From contig OX359266.1 in NCBI GenBank assembly GCA_947179155.2, forward strand, positions 42,185,039 to 42,249,038: 64,000 nucleotides of DNA, in the 5' to 3' direction. Both the position numbers and the translations under genes were made by a program. This document shows, one piece after another, positions 49,829 to 60,851 of the stretch (positions are counted from its first letter, which is position 1; each line of letters opens with the position of its first letter). The notes below the pieces were generated by a model that saw only the letters and a program-made list of their open reading frames with translations, searched no databases and was not told where the DNA came from. Source of the DNA: Hedera helix (lineage: Eukaryota; Streptophyta; Magnoliopsida; Apiales; Araliaceae).

Positions 49829-50095
49829 ACTTGGGGGTGAATTGTTGCATTTGTGTTGCTTATATGTTACTCCATCAATAGCTTGCAAGTTAGCTTGATG
49901 GAGGTCAATCACCTAGTCATTCAATCAAATAGTAAGCATCAATTAGCCTATAATTTGACCAATGTTAGTTGATTAGTACGAGTTGATGGTGATTAAGGAA
50001 GTGCTATATATAGAGTGCTTCACCTATGAGTTATATTTGTTAGACATTTTGCTAGAACACAAGAGAGAACACAAGTGCTATATATAGAGTGCCTA
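49829..50095 (+). mobile_element. Older LTR, plus orientation, continuation after the nested insertion
   Basis: This resumes the LTR interrupted at 37295. AGTCATTC, AATAGTAAGCAT and TTGACCAA(T/C)...TAGTTGAT match the reverse complement of the young LTR around 49100-49230. The TATA-like CTATATATAGAGTGC occurs twice (near 50005 and 50080). The LTR match fades after about 50095. Confidence 0.75.
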
Positions 50096-50417
50096 GTTTT
50101 TTGATTTTTATAATTGAAAAATTCAAAATTGGTGTAGTCATACAAACATTGGATCACCATGCAATGAAAATATACTTCATATGTTAGTTACATTTAATAT
50201 GGTTGAACTAAAAGTATAATTATTAGTTTGTTACAAATATTTTATTTTCAATACTTACGTGAGATAACAAGAGTGGATGCTAAAGTTTCATTGATAATAT
50301 GGTTAATTTCAAATATCAAATACGGATAGTATTTTTAAAATTTGGCAAATACCAAATATAAATACGAATAAAGTATTAATTTTTCAAATACGAATATGAA
50401 TACCACTGAATTTAGAT

Positions 50418-50448
<31 letters not shown>

Positions 50449-51519
50449 CTTACAGCCCTATTTATGATACAAGCTCCATATCACAAAATTTGCTGCTGCT
50501 TTTAATATTAGCCCTCGTGGTTACTCCACTAATACCAATTTAGTTTAAGTTGGATAGTAGAACATGTAATAAGTTAATGTCAATTCAATTCACCAGCAGT
50601 AAAACACCCAAGAGAAAAGCAATCGATTGGGTACCTTTATTGAAATGAAATAGTTGTCATCCTTTATTAAATTTAATTAGAATAATAGTTAAGGTTTGAC
50701 AATAAATAGATATACAAGCTTAATTACCTATACAAAACGAGTAGGTTTTAAATATCACATATTAGGAAATTAAAAATAACAATATGTATTTGTGCAAGTT
50801 TATTGATGACCAATTAAGTATTATTTTTTAGTGTAATTTAATTTGTAGTAAAAATACTGTTTAGAATGTATTAGAGTAAATTGAATGAGATTTTACACTA
50901 TTTAAATTCATAAATTAGAAAAATTAATGGTCAAAACATTATAAGATAAATTGATAAGTTCAAAAATAAAAATTGAAATATGATGTACGTAACAATATTA
51001 ATGTGTTATTATCAACTAAAAGTATATTAAATTATGTTGTAAATTATGATCCATCTGAGTCTCAAATACATCTCTCACCTGTATTACAATAGATAACATT
51101 TAATATATGTTGGTTACATTTAATATGATTGAAAATAAATCTACAGAAATAGTGAAAATATTATGTATGCCAATGTGTCATCAAGCATGATGGTGGGAGT
51201 AGTATGCAACAACAAAACAATGAACACTGGATGTAATTTTACATGTGATGGTTCAACCGCTACCATATAAATCAAATACATCCAAATGAACGATGACATG
51301 TTATTTAGTAAATGAATGCTAAATATTTTAAATAGTAACCTTCAATGAACAAGTTGCCAAGCTTGAGCATTATATACAAGCATATATGATAGTACTGCAA
51401 TAAATATAGCACATGTGTTGTAATAATTTTGTCTATTGTGGCCCTTACATTTATATGCAAGAATAAGCATATGTTAGCTTGTTCCCAACTTGAAGATGAT
51501 GATATACCAGTAAGGAAAA
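50096..51519. other. Intergenic, no gene seen
   Basis: AT-rich with a (TA)n tract near 50419-50449. No recognisable coding, RNA or repeat structure beyond that. Confidence 0.55.
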
Positions 51520-51614
51520 AATCTAGTCAAATGCCATGTTAGTTAGTTGAAGTTTTGTAGAAATAACAAAGTCATTCACCTTTCCATCCCTGCTAATTTT
51601 CTTTCAATTTGCCA

Positions 51615-51658
51615 AGTCCCACATCGATTTTTCAGAGAGTACCAAAACACTATAAATA
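51615..51658 (+). promoter_or_regulatory. snRNA-type promoter, unit 1 (USE + TATA)
   Basis: AGTCCCACATCG (51615-51626) matches the plant snRNA upstream sequence element. After 24 bp comes TATAAATA (51651-51658). In plants this shorter spacing is the RNA polymerase III (U6/U3) type; about ten more bases would be polymerase II type. A start near 51680 would be expected. Confidence 0.65.
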
Positions 51659-51846
51659 AAGCAATGACCAATGTATGGCTGATGAAGTTATCTAGCCAAT
51701 GGCTTTGTAAAAGTGTTGGCCGGTTTATAAGTTTGTAGAAATTTTGGTAGAAATCTAGCCAAAGGTCTTGTTAGTTAGTTGAAGTTTTGTAGAAATAACA
51801 AAGTCATTCACCTTTCTATCCCTACTAATTTTCTTTCAATTTGTCA

Positions 51847-51890
51847 AGTCTCACATCGATTTTTTAAAGAGTATCAAAACACTATAAATA
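51847..51890 (+). promoter_or_regulatory. snRNA-type promoter, unit 2 (USE + TATA)
   Basis: AGTCTCACATCG (one change from the USE consensus), then 24 bp, then TATAAATA at 51883. Same spacing as unit 1. Confidence 0.55.
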
Positions 51891-52078
51891 AGGCAATGAT
51901 CAATGTATAGCTAATGAAGTTATTTACACAATGGCTTTTTTAAAGTGTTGATCGATTTGTGTGTTTTGTAGAAATTCTGATATAATTTCTTTCAAAATAA
52001 TGAGAGCTTAAAGTAAAAGGGTCATTTGAACAAAGTCCTTCACCTCTATGTCCTTGCAAATTTTCTTTCAATTTACCT

Positions 52079-52122
52079 AGTCCCACATCGATTGTTCAGA
52101 GGGTTCCAAAACACAATAAATA
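52079..52122 (+). promoter_or_regulatory. snRNA-type promoter, unit 3 (TATA decayed)
   Basis: A perfect AGTCCCACATCG, then 24 bp, then AATAAATA at 52115 in place of TATAAATA. Probably inactive or weak. Confidence 0.45.
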
Positions 52123-52197
52123 AGGCAATGATATATTTAAGGTAACAAAGTCAATTGGTGGGATTAATCCTACTAATTCTCTCTCAATATGTACCAC

Positions 52198-52847
52198 AGG
52201 CCTAAACTAGGTCAGACTAGATAGTATGTTTGTGCATGTCTAGCAGAGTATACCGTAATTGTATGGTAAAAAATTGTACCTTTAGTAATATTTATGATTT
52301 ATAAATGAAAACATATTAAATAGTGACACCTCTTGTATGATTTTGGTTTTAAGACTTGGGAGAGAGATTTGCCGTGGTTAGATAGATATGCCCTGGTCTG
52401 GTCAATGGTCAAAGCCCACTAGGCCTAAACTAGGTTAAGCTAGATAGTCTCTTTGTGCATGTCTAGCAGAGTAGACCGTAATTGTATGATAAAAAATTGT
52501 ACCTTTAGTAATATTTATGATTTATAAATGAAAACATATTAAATAATGACACCTCTTGTATGATTTTGGTTTTAAGACTTAGGAGAGAGATTTGCCGTGG
52601 TTAGATAGATATGTCCTGGTCTGGTCAATGGTCAAAGCCTATTAAGCCTAAACTAGGTCAGGCTAAATAGTCTCTTTGTGCATATCTAACAGAGTAAACC
52701 GTAATTGTATGATAAAAAATTGTACTTTTAGTAATATTTATGATTTATAAATGAAAACATATTAAATAGTGACACCTCTCGTATGATTTTGGTTTTAAGA
52801 CTTGGGAGAGGGATTTGCCGTGGTTAGATAGATATGCCCTGGCCTCG
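52198..52847. repeat. Three tandem 223-bp units
   Basis: Units start at 52198, 52421 and 52644 with A(G/A)GCCTAAACTAGGT. They share CCGTAATTGTATG(G/A)TAAAAA, GACACCTCT(T/C)GTATGATT and GATTTGCCGTGGTTAGATAG. The third ends near 52847. No ORF. The first begins about 58 bp after the USE array. Confidence 0.92.
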
Positions 52848-53831
52848 GTGATTGTTGGTACAACAATCTTCACGACCCATGTAATTTTAACTTAATTTAT
52901 TCATTTGTTGATTATTTATTATTCATAGATGTATTATTTTTGAGTAATTTCGAAAATTAAATTTTGTATATTTGTTAAGTTAGTACACCGGTATCACTTT
53001 GGTTAGAATTTGGGTGAAATATCAAAAAAATCTGTAAAAATATCAGTTTCTTTTATAATAATGTAGCATCATAATTATCAATAGAGAGCCTTTTAAAATT
53101 TTAACAAAAAAATCTACACGTTCTATTATTATATTACTCTCTATTCAAAAGAATAATTAAAAATATAATTTTTTTGTTCACAAAATAATGAATTAAGATA
53201 TACAAAATAAAGAGTAAATATCTTATTTAGCGTAGTCTATTAATATAAAAAAATAAAAATATTTATTAATTTATATAATTTTGCAGAATCTCTAAAGATG
53301 AATTTAAATTTTTTTATTCATTTCATTTTATTTTATTTTTAATATATATAAAAAATATACTTCATTAATTTTTTTGAGAATCAACACCCATCCTTCTCAT
53401 AAGAAATCTGAGATCGAATATCGAAGGCATGATGATTTGATGAGTATTATTTTAGCATAGATGATCTTTAGATTTTGAAGTTAGGCCTATAATTATAGGA
53501 TAATATTATTTGGAAACTGATATTTTTATATAAAAATAATTTATTATTTATATAAGATTCACTCCACGTGAATGATAAATAGAAGTAATTATAAAATTCA
53601 TTATTAACTATAAAATTTATTTACTAAAACATTTATATCAATTTTAAAATCTATTTTGTTTTTGTTTTAAAAACGAAGGAAGTTTTAAACATATAAAGAG
53701 ATAGAGATTAAAGTAAATGATTCATCTAATACGTTAGTTTAACATTTAATTAATTCTGATTGTTAAAAAAAACCCACTTCATTCTGATAAAAACAAAATA
53801 CATCATGCATGATCCAGTATTACTTAATTGC
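52848..53831. other. Intergenic, no gene seen
   Basis: Very AT-rich with no coding or repeat structure I can support. Confidence 0.55.
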
Positions 53832-54350
53832 TCACTCTGGTCTCTGTCTATCATCTGCTAACAAATTTGGTGCAAGAGTAATATTACACCGAATGACCGA
53901 GTAAGAATTTGCTAAATCTAAATACACAGTCTCAAAAGTAACATGATAATACCCTCTGGCATACCTCCCGGTGCCGCCGACCACCGCCACCTCTCTTGCC
54001 TTATCAAGCTGCCGGCTAGCCCCTTGTATTTCTATGGTGATCCCGTTGTACTCCTCATTTGTGCCCACAAGTGAGAGCAACACGTGTGCAATTGAACCAT
54101 CCAATGATGAGATCACAAAAATACCTTTGACTCGTCCTATTTGGGCCGAGCTCTCTTCCAGGCCTTCGCCTTCCCTGGGATTCCGGCGATGGGGACGACT
54201 GTGGTGTTGGGGCCCCTTGTCCGGTGTTGCAGGTATATAAACAATCAGTTTGGTTTCTTCATGACGCTGGGCAGCTTCGGATTGGGTACATGTGAATGTG
54301 ATCGGTAGGATCAAGAATAGGGAGAGTTTTGTGGGTGAGTTTGATGTCAT
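53832..54350 (-). pseudogene. Dirigent protein gene with internal frameshift and deletion
   Basis: Dirigent proteins are secreted beta-barrel proteins that steer coupling of phenoxy radicals in lignan and related pathways. The 172-residue frame has a signal peptide (TKLSLFLILPITFT). From about residue 65 it reads as a normal dirigent: SAQIGRVKGIFVISSLDGS, LVGTNEEYNG, IEIQGASRQ, GGTGRYARGYYHVTFETVYLD, CNITL. Between about residues 38 and 60 it is out of frame. The expected GPNTTVVPIAGIPGK lies in another frame at about 54173-54225, and the following segment with the conserved F(G)TIF.TDDP.T motif is missing. The net frame is restored, so the ORF stays open. The C-terminus (APNLLADDRQRPE) is longer than usual. 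It is probably non-functional as a dirigent. Confidence 0.82.
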
Positions 54351-55253
54351 TTTTATCAGTATTTAGTAACAGTCCAGAAACCAAGAATCAAATTTAGAGT
54401 GATCAAAATTAATTGGAGTCCTGGGCTTGTTCTAGCAGGAGGGGACAGAGAAAGAAGAGTGGAGTGTTATTTATTTATTTATTATTATTAAATGTTAACT
54501 CAAAAATTTGTACATATGCTGAAATCACGAAAACACGAATTCAAGGAAGACCGTTAGCAACCCCCAGTGAGAGTGACAGTTTGGGCCATCAAGAGAAGCC
54601 GTGATCCATTATTAGGTATGCATCCAATCGAGACCAATTAGGAGTAGGAGTCATTTTTTTAAATCATTTTATAACTACAATTAATTAATGATAAATTTCT
54701 TCCTAAATTAGATCTCCTTATCTCCCTAATTTGAGGAAACAAAATCTTCTTTTAATAAGGACACTCTCAATTTAGGACAAACCGTCTAGAGAGAAGTATG
54801 TAGGCTAATCACCAGGGTCGGACCTACGTATGAATCAGGTTTCACCTTACCCAGACCTATCCAAAAATAAGATTTCACCTTAGCCCAATCCAGAACTAGA
54901 TTTCACCTTAGCCCAATCTATAAATAATTATATCCCAATATTAAACTAAGAAGAGTTGTTGGACATGTTGGTAAAGTACAGTCAGTTTAATTTAAAAAGT
55001 ACTCCTTTCTAGAAAAAAAAATAAATTTTAAAAGTGACAAATTTATTTGCAAACTATAATTTTTTAAGTCTTTTATAAATGAGTAAACACACTTTACAAG
55101 AGGAAAGAAAAAAGAAAGAAGAAGAGAGAAATACATGTTCCATATAAATGAGAAAACACATTTAATTATAAAAAGAAAAAATTAACTCAAATAAATGAGA
55201 ATTGAACCTATAATATTTCCAATATGCTAAGACCTTCGACCTTACTTCAAAGC
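54351..55253. other. Intergenic, no gene seen
   Basis: Upstream region of the damaged dirigent gene. A partial repeat of GATTTCACCTTAGCCCAATC occurs twice near 54870-54920. No gene is supported. Confidence 0.5.
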
Positions 55254-55645
55254 AATGTTTTGAAACCCAGTTCAGACCTGTCGGTCAAACTGGTTGAACT
55301 AGGAATCAGTTCACTTTTCGGTCCGGTTCAACCAATTTGGTCAAAAATCGGTTGATCCGGTTGGCCATCGGTAAAACTGGTTAGTTGGTTTGGTTGAACT
55401 GGTTTTGAAATATATTTTTTTATAATTTTTTTTAACAATAGTATAACATAATTTTACTATATTTTATTTTATAAAAAATTAGATATTTTAAAATTTTATT
55501 AATTATTAATAACATATATTTTTATATATTTATGACGTCACTAGTTCAATAACAGTTCGACTACTAGTTGAACTAGTGATTTATCTACTCGGTACCATTT
55601 TTTATTTAATGACCGATTCGATTACAAGAATATTACCACAAAGTT
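55254..55645. mobile_element. MITE-like element with CCGGTT-rich ends
   Basis: It starts CAATGTTTTGAAACCCAGTT and is rich in GGTTGAACTGG/CCGGTTCAACC motifs. The right side (GACCGATTCGATTACAAGAA) is a diverged inverted form of the left. This composition is typical of a widespread plant DNA-transposon-derived repeat. Boundaries are approximate. Confidence 0.55.
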
Positions 55646-55654
55646 TCTCACTTT

Positions 55655-55796
55655 GGTTGAAGAGCCCATAAACATTGTTTTTTGATTCAATATAATGGCA
55701 AAGGAACCAAATTTACAAGTCGATGACAAAAAGAATGATTAGATTTAGAAGGCGGAGATCAACTTTTATCTAATTGGGGGCTAAGTCTAATAGCTA
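55655..55796. repeat. 142-bp direct repeat, left copy
   Basis: GGTTGAAGAGCCCAT ... AGTCTAATAGCTA. Its partner is 57253-57394; they have the same length and only a few mismatches. Confidence 0.93.
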
Positions 55797-57252
55797 TTTT
55801 TAAATTAATGACATTAGTAAGTGATTAAAATATTATTAAATGGTTAATAATATTAATAAGTGTTTAATAGTTAATAATATTAATAAGTGATTAAAATATT
55901 ATTAAATGGTTAATAATATTAATGAGTGATTAAAATATTATTAAATGGTTAATAATATTAATAATAGATTAAAATATTATCAAATGGTGAATAATATTAG
56001 TAAGAGATTAAAAATATTATTAAATGGTTAATAATATTAATAAGGGATTAAAATATTATTAAATGGTTAATAATATTTGAATGTAGTTATATATTATCAA
56101 AGGTAGATAATATTTTGAGGTATTTGGTACATTATTAAATGTCCAAATCATTAAGAAGAAAGTTTAATTGAATTAAACCAATGTAAATAGTCCTTTGTTA
56201 CTAATTTGTACAGCTTATTAAAAGCGGGTTGTACGAAGATCGTATAGTTTTTTTGTTCGAAACTTAAGGGTTCGTTTGTCGGACATCTTAAGAGTTAATA
56301 ATTTAAAGTTAGAGTCTTATATAAAGGCTAAGTAATAGTCATTATATCTAACGATTATTTCAATTTCCTATATAAATTGTAGGTTGAACGAAAGACGCAA
56401 ATAAGCGTAAATGGTAGAAGATAACCAGACAAGTTTTTTAGAACGTGTTGCATTATGTGCATGATTTATAAGTTTATTATTAAACTGTGAGGTGCTCATA
56501 CATAGTTATGTGCAAAGATGTTTTAATGTGCCTTTGTGAAACAAGTTGACTTGAACTATTGATATGTGGTAGTTGATTTAAGACAATTGTTCTTATTGCA
56601 CTGTATGTCATGATAGATACTAGACATGAAGCGTAGATTAAATGCGAGGCATGTTTGCATGAGATATGTATGTACTGCAAAGCATAGTATGCATGAAGCA
56701 TGATTGAACTGTTTTACGTGTTATGTGAAACTGTTAGACTTGCTGAGCCATCGTGCTCACCATTGTTTAAAACAAAATATTACAGAGTAGCTTGAAGAAG
56801 CCGATTACTTCAGTAGAGGCAAAGATGAAAATTGACTAACGAGTCATCAAGATTGAAGCGTAGGTGCTTTCGTAGTAAAACCTTGGGGTAAATTAATTCA
56901 TTTACTTATGTAAATATATATGAAGAGTTTATATTTTGTTGTGTTATAGATTAGCAAACTTAAAATGTTAAGAGAACATTTACATAATATTTTTAATATC
57001 ATTTTCAGGCGTTGTCCTTTATGTATAAGGATAATAGGATGGTGTGATTGAGTTATTATGTATATAATCTCAAAGTGGTAATAGGATTTTAAAGATTGCG
57101 ATTCTGGAATAGAAAGAGATGATGTAAAATTGTAGATAAATGATTATTTAGCAATTATAATATTGTTGTAATTCATGTACAATAAAAAAAAATATAGTAC
57201 TAGTGTTGAATCGGATCCGAGTTTCAAGGGATCCGGATTTGGGGTCGTCACG
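55797..57252 (+). mobile_element. 5'-truncated chromovirus LTR fragment
   Basis: The left part consists of repeated TTAATAATATTAATAAGTGA/ATTAAAATATTATTAAATGG units, the inverse of the LTR tandem array. Further on come GACTTGCTGAGCCAT-like sequence and, at the right, CCGGATTTGGGGTCGTCAC, the LTR 3' end in plus orientation lacking its last base. The 5' half of the LTR is absent. The flanks are 142-bp direct repeats rather than a 5-bp duplication. Confidence 0.8.
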
Positions 57253-57394
57253 GGTTGAAGAGCCCATGAGCATTGTTTTTTGATTCAATATAATGGCAAA
57301 GGAACCAAATTTACAAGTCAATGACAAAAAGAATGATTAGATTTAGAAGGCGGAGATCAACTTTTATCTAATTGGGGGCTAAGTCTAATAGCTA
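57253..57394. repeat. 142-bp direct repeat, right copy
   Basis: Starts one base after the LTR end at GGGTCGTCACG; partner of 55655-55796. Confidence 0.93.
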
Positions 57395-57752
57395 GTTTTT
57401 CAATCGGTTCAACATAACCAATTATAATCTCGAGAGTGAGACCTCTACTTGAGTTTTTTCATCCATGTAGGTGACGTGACTAGAAGAAGGTTCAATTAGA
57501 AGATTTCTTATGTAACTACAATAATTACATTTGTATTAAATAAATTCATTTTAACTAAAAAAAATTAAATTAAGGTGATCGATATTGTTAAAATAAAAAT
57601 TTTATTGTCTAAATACTAAATATCAACAGCCGTGATTAACTTTAAAACTATTTTGTGAAATTCGGGTAAGATATGGGTAATGTGAATCACTCGCTTTTAA
57701 TTGTCTTTTGCTTCTATTATTGTTACTCCAATTGTTAATAAACAAGTTTGAT

Positions 57753-57776
57753 AGCCCGTGCAAGGCACGGGCTAGT
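57753..57776 (+). other. GC-rich hairpin followed by CTAGT, helitron-like 3' end
   Basis: AGCCCGTGC, loop AAG, GCACGGGCT forms a 9-bp stem and is followed by AGT, giving CTAG|T. Helitrons end in a hairpin and CTRR inserted before T, but there the hairpin usually lies about 10 bp before the end. No 5' end was found. It could instead be a terminus of another repeat family. Confidence 0.4.
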
Positions 57777-60700
57777 TTGTGTAAAGCCGTAAACGCGTTT
57801 TTAACAGACCGAGGAAGTTAAAGATGATAATGGTGTTATTTGTATGTTAGTTATCTATTTGTTTATTTTCCCTAATAACGCAAGAGACGTACAGATTAAA
57901 AAACTTGAAACATAATTTATGTACTGGATGCATACATGTCAACAGTTGAGAAGAACACTAATAAAATTCTAGAGTTCTATGCATTATGTTGAAGTAATCC
58001 CCTGATGCAAAAACAATTCAAGCAATGAGAAGCAAATTATGAATACGATAACAAATTGGAAAATGAATACCAAACATAACAGCATATTGTTTTCAAATTG
58101 CTCAAGTTAATTTAACTATACCATAAAATAAAATAAAAATTGCAGATTGAATAAAGTTCACTACTAAAAAAAAAATCAAGTTTGTCATATTAAATGAAGT
58201 TCAGATTGAACCCAAATTACTATTATATAATGATAAAATTACATGAAAGAAATTCCAAGTCTAGAACAATAATGACAATCAAAGAAAACATTAATTTTCA
58301 ATTAAACCCCAAAACTCAAACCAATCTAGCTAGTATAACAGTTCTAGCATTCTAGCGATCCAAAAACAAAAACAAAAACACTGAGAACAAAAGGACCTTG
58401 AGTCGATTTCATCTGCTACTTTGTAGGAGAGATAGTAACAGTGAGTCGGAGTAGAAGAAAGTAAGAAACCCTAAAAATAAGAAAATCAAATAATGCAGAT
58501 ACCAAAGAGTTTTGAAATTAGTGGCCAAAAAATAGAAACTAATAATCACAATAAAAAAAAATCACCAATTATCTCTCCGAAACCATATAATTTCCATTTT
58601 TATCAATCTAAGCTCCTATGAATACATACACACATATATACAATCATTTTACGTACCTTTTTCATATAGAAACAAATCAAAACATGTAAACTGATATGAT
58701 TGAACCATACCTCTCTATAGCGCGGCCGCCATAAAAGAGAGAGAACGGAGAGAAGAGAAAAACTGTGTGAATATATGAAGATATGTATGTGTATGTATTT
58801 AAAGACAACTTTTACAATACCTTCAACTTCAAAGCAGAGTGTGCAACAACTATAACAAATTGATCTTAGCAAGCACGATACCCAAGGTAAATGATGAAGG
58901 GGGAGGGATTCCTCAACATTATATAGTTGGACATACATCCTTAAGTCATGTTTCCTAAAATATGTATGTAATGGTGAAATTATAAGAAAACTACATAACA
59001 TAACCAACTTTGAAAGCAACTCTTTCATAGATAGAACTGTAAACAAATAGATAATTACGCTATCTTTTTTTCACAACAATTGATTATTTTCAGAAATTTC
59101 ACAAACTGAAAAAGAATAACAATCCATTATTTTCAGAATTTCCACAAAAAAAAAAAAGTATGGATAAGAGAGAGTATGTCGGAAAAGGATCCTTCCTCAA
59201 GTACAGCTTAAAGAAAGATAGTTGTAATTGGACAATATATATATCTGTGTGTGTGTGTGTATTAGCTGATGAGGAGAGGGATGAAAAAACTCAATTCTCA
59301 CAGGGGATAAACTTTCGGGTTCTGCAGAGATTGTAGTGGCGTGATTCCCACGGTGACTTATACAGATTTCATTGTTTACATGTTACTTTAGCTAGCAAAT
59401 GTCGCAAGTCATACGCAATCTCAAAAGACTTCTCACATTAAAAATAAATGCATTCAAAAAGAATCAAATAGATTTATCCTCTTTCCAGTGTTCTACCAAA
59501 CATGTAATGTGCACCATTCAAGCAAGCTCTCCATAAAAGTATTTCACAAAAACTATTTTGTTTCTATAATCTATCCTAACAAATATCTATATAATTTTGT
59601 TGAAAGAAAATGACAAAATGAGACCTTTAGATTTAAGAGTAAGAGAGTAGATAATTTTCAATTCAATTTGTAATCATTGGCTCAAAGAGAACTTATAAAT
59701 ATGGAAAAACAATCAGAAAAAAGAACATACCTTTGAATAATAACAATCAACCAAAAGAGTCCCTCAGGGCTTATTCAAAACCAAAAAAAAATTGCTTAAT
59801 ACATATTTATAATATCTATTTACAATTTTCACATCTATCATATTCAATATCAGAATTACATTTTGATTAAGTTTTTAGGCTCATTCGGGTAATATATCAA
59901 ATTGTAGAATGCATAATAAAAAAACAGATCCTTAGACTACTACATACTAATTCTCACCATTTCAAGTTACACGACATTTATCTTTTTATAAAACTAAGTA
60001 TTATTAGACAACTCAAAAGCCAACAAAAGATCTTAGAGGACAAAGATTTGCATAAAAGAAAATAAAAACTGAAAATTCATGGCTATGAGGACTTAGAAGG
60101 TACCTTTTCAGAAGAATAACAATTAATCGACACATAGTGAAGGATTACATTAATAGTGTAATTATTATGGGCCGCTGTATTGAGAGAAGATAATTAAAGA
60201 TTAAATTATTTTGAAATTGTTTGCCTTATATGTTGTTAATTTTTATTTTTTCAGTCAGTCATCCACCACTGCTATAGTCAGTGAACCTGATGAGTGAACA
60301 ACTGGGGATGGGATCCAATACACTTGGCTATATCTTCAATACATCATAAATTTCTTGAGGCTACCACCAATTCTTGGGTGCGGATGGGACAATTTAGCGA
60401 TGAGAATGCTAGCATGAAGATTACTGATCTTGGACTCAACAAAAGAGATCTTTGGGTGCTTGAAATGTTAATTTCTCAATTCTTTTGTACTAAATGTCTA
60501 AATTCATTCATAAAAAAAAAACTAAAAACTTATTTCCTTTTAGGATTAAAGAACTCAATTAGGCAGTCCTCTGAGAAAAATGGGATAACAATAACAAAAA
60601 GTAAGCCAACATGTTTCACGGCACTATAAGACAGCTTAATATCAAGTTTCATGGTAACATAAATTATAAATACCCATTACCTTCATATATGTACTCTTCA

Positions 60701-60851
60701 ATACAATTCTCTTTTTCCCGATAGATAAATTTCTTTTAGAATAGTATGTTAAAATCAATTAATTCATTCATAATTGCCCTTTCTAACACCTAATTTCTTC
60801 TTTTTAAAAAAAATTGACCTCCTACTTTGAGCCACTTAAACCAAATCTATA
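57777..60851. other. Largely uncharacterised AT-rich region
   Basis: I see no confident gene. One exon-like plus-strand stretch at about 60297-60475 reads WGWDPIHLAISSIHHKFLEA and KITDLGLNKRDLWVLEM without stops, after a TTTTTTCAG. It may be a captured or decayed exon, but I do not recognise it and cannot join it to others. A frame at 58.6-59.05 kb (-) has no homology. Confidence 0.45.

Larger units (their letters stand above)
51520..52140 (+). repeat. Three tandem 232-bp units carrying snRNA-type promoters
   Basis: Units share AACAAAGTC(A/C)TTCACCT, TTTTCTTTCAATTT, the USE motif, CCAAAACAC and ATAAATAA(A/G)GCAATGA. USE starts lie at 51615, 51847 and 52079, exactly 232 bp apart. The third unit is recognisable only around its promoter part. 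Confidence 0.85.

Noticed and set aside
58603..59046. 147-residue minus-strand frame
   Set aside because: Low-complexity hydrophobic composition, no family match and no gene context.
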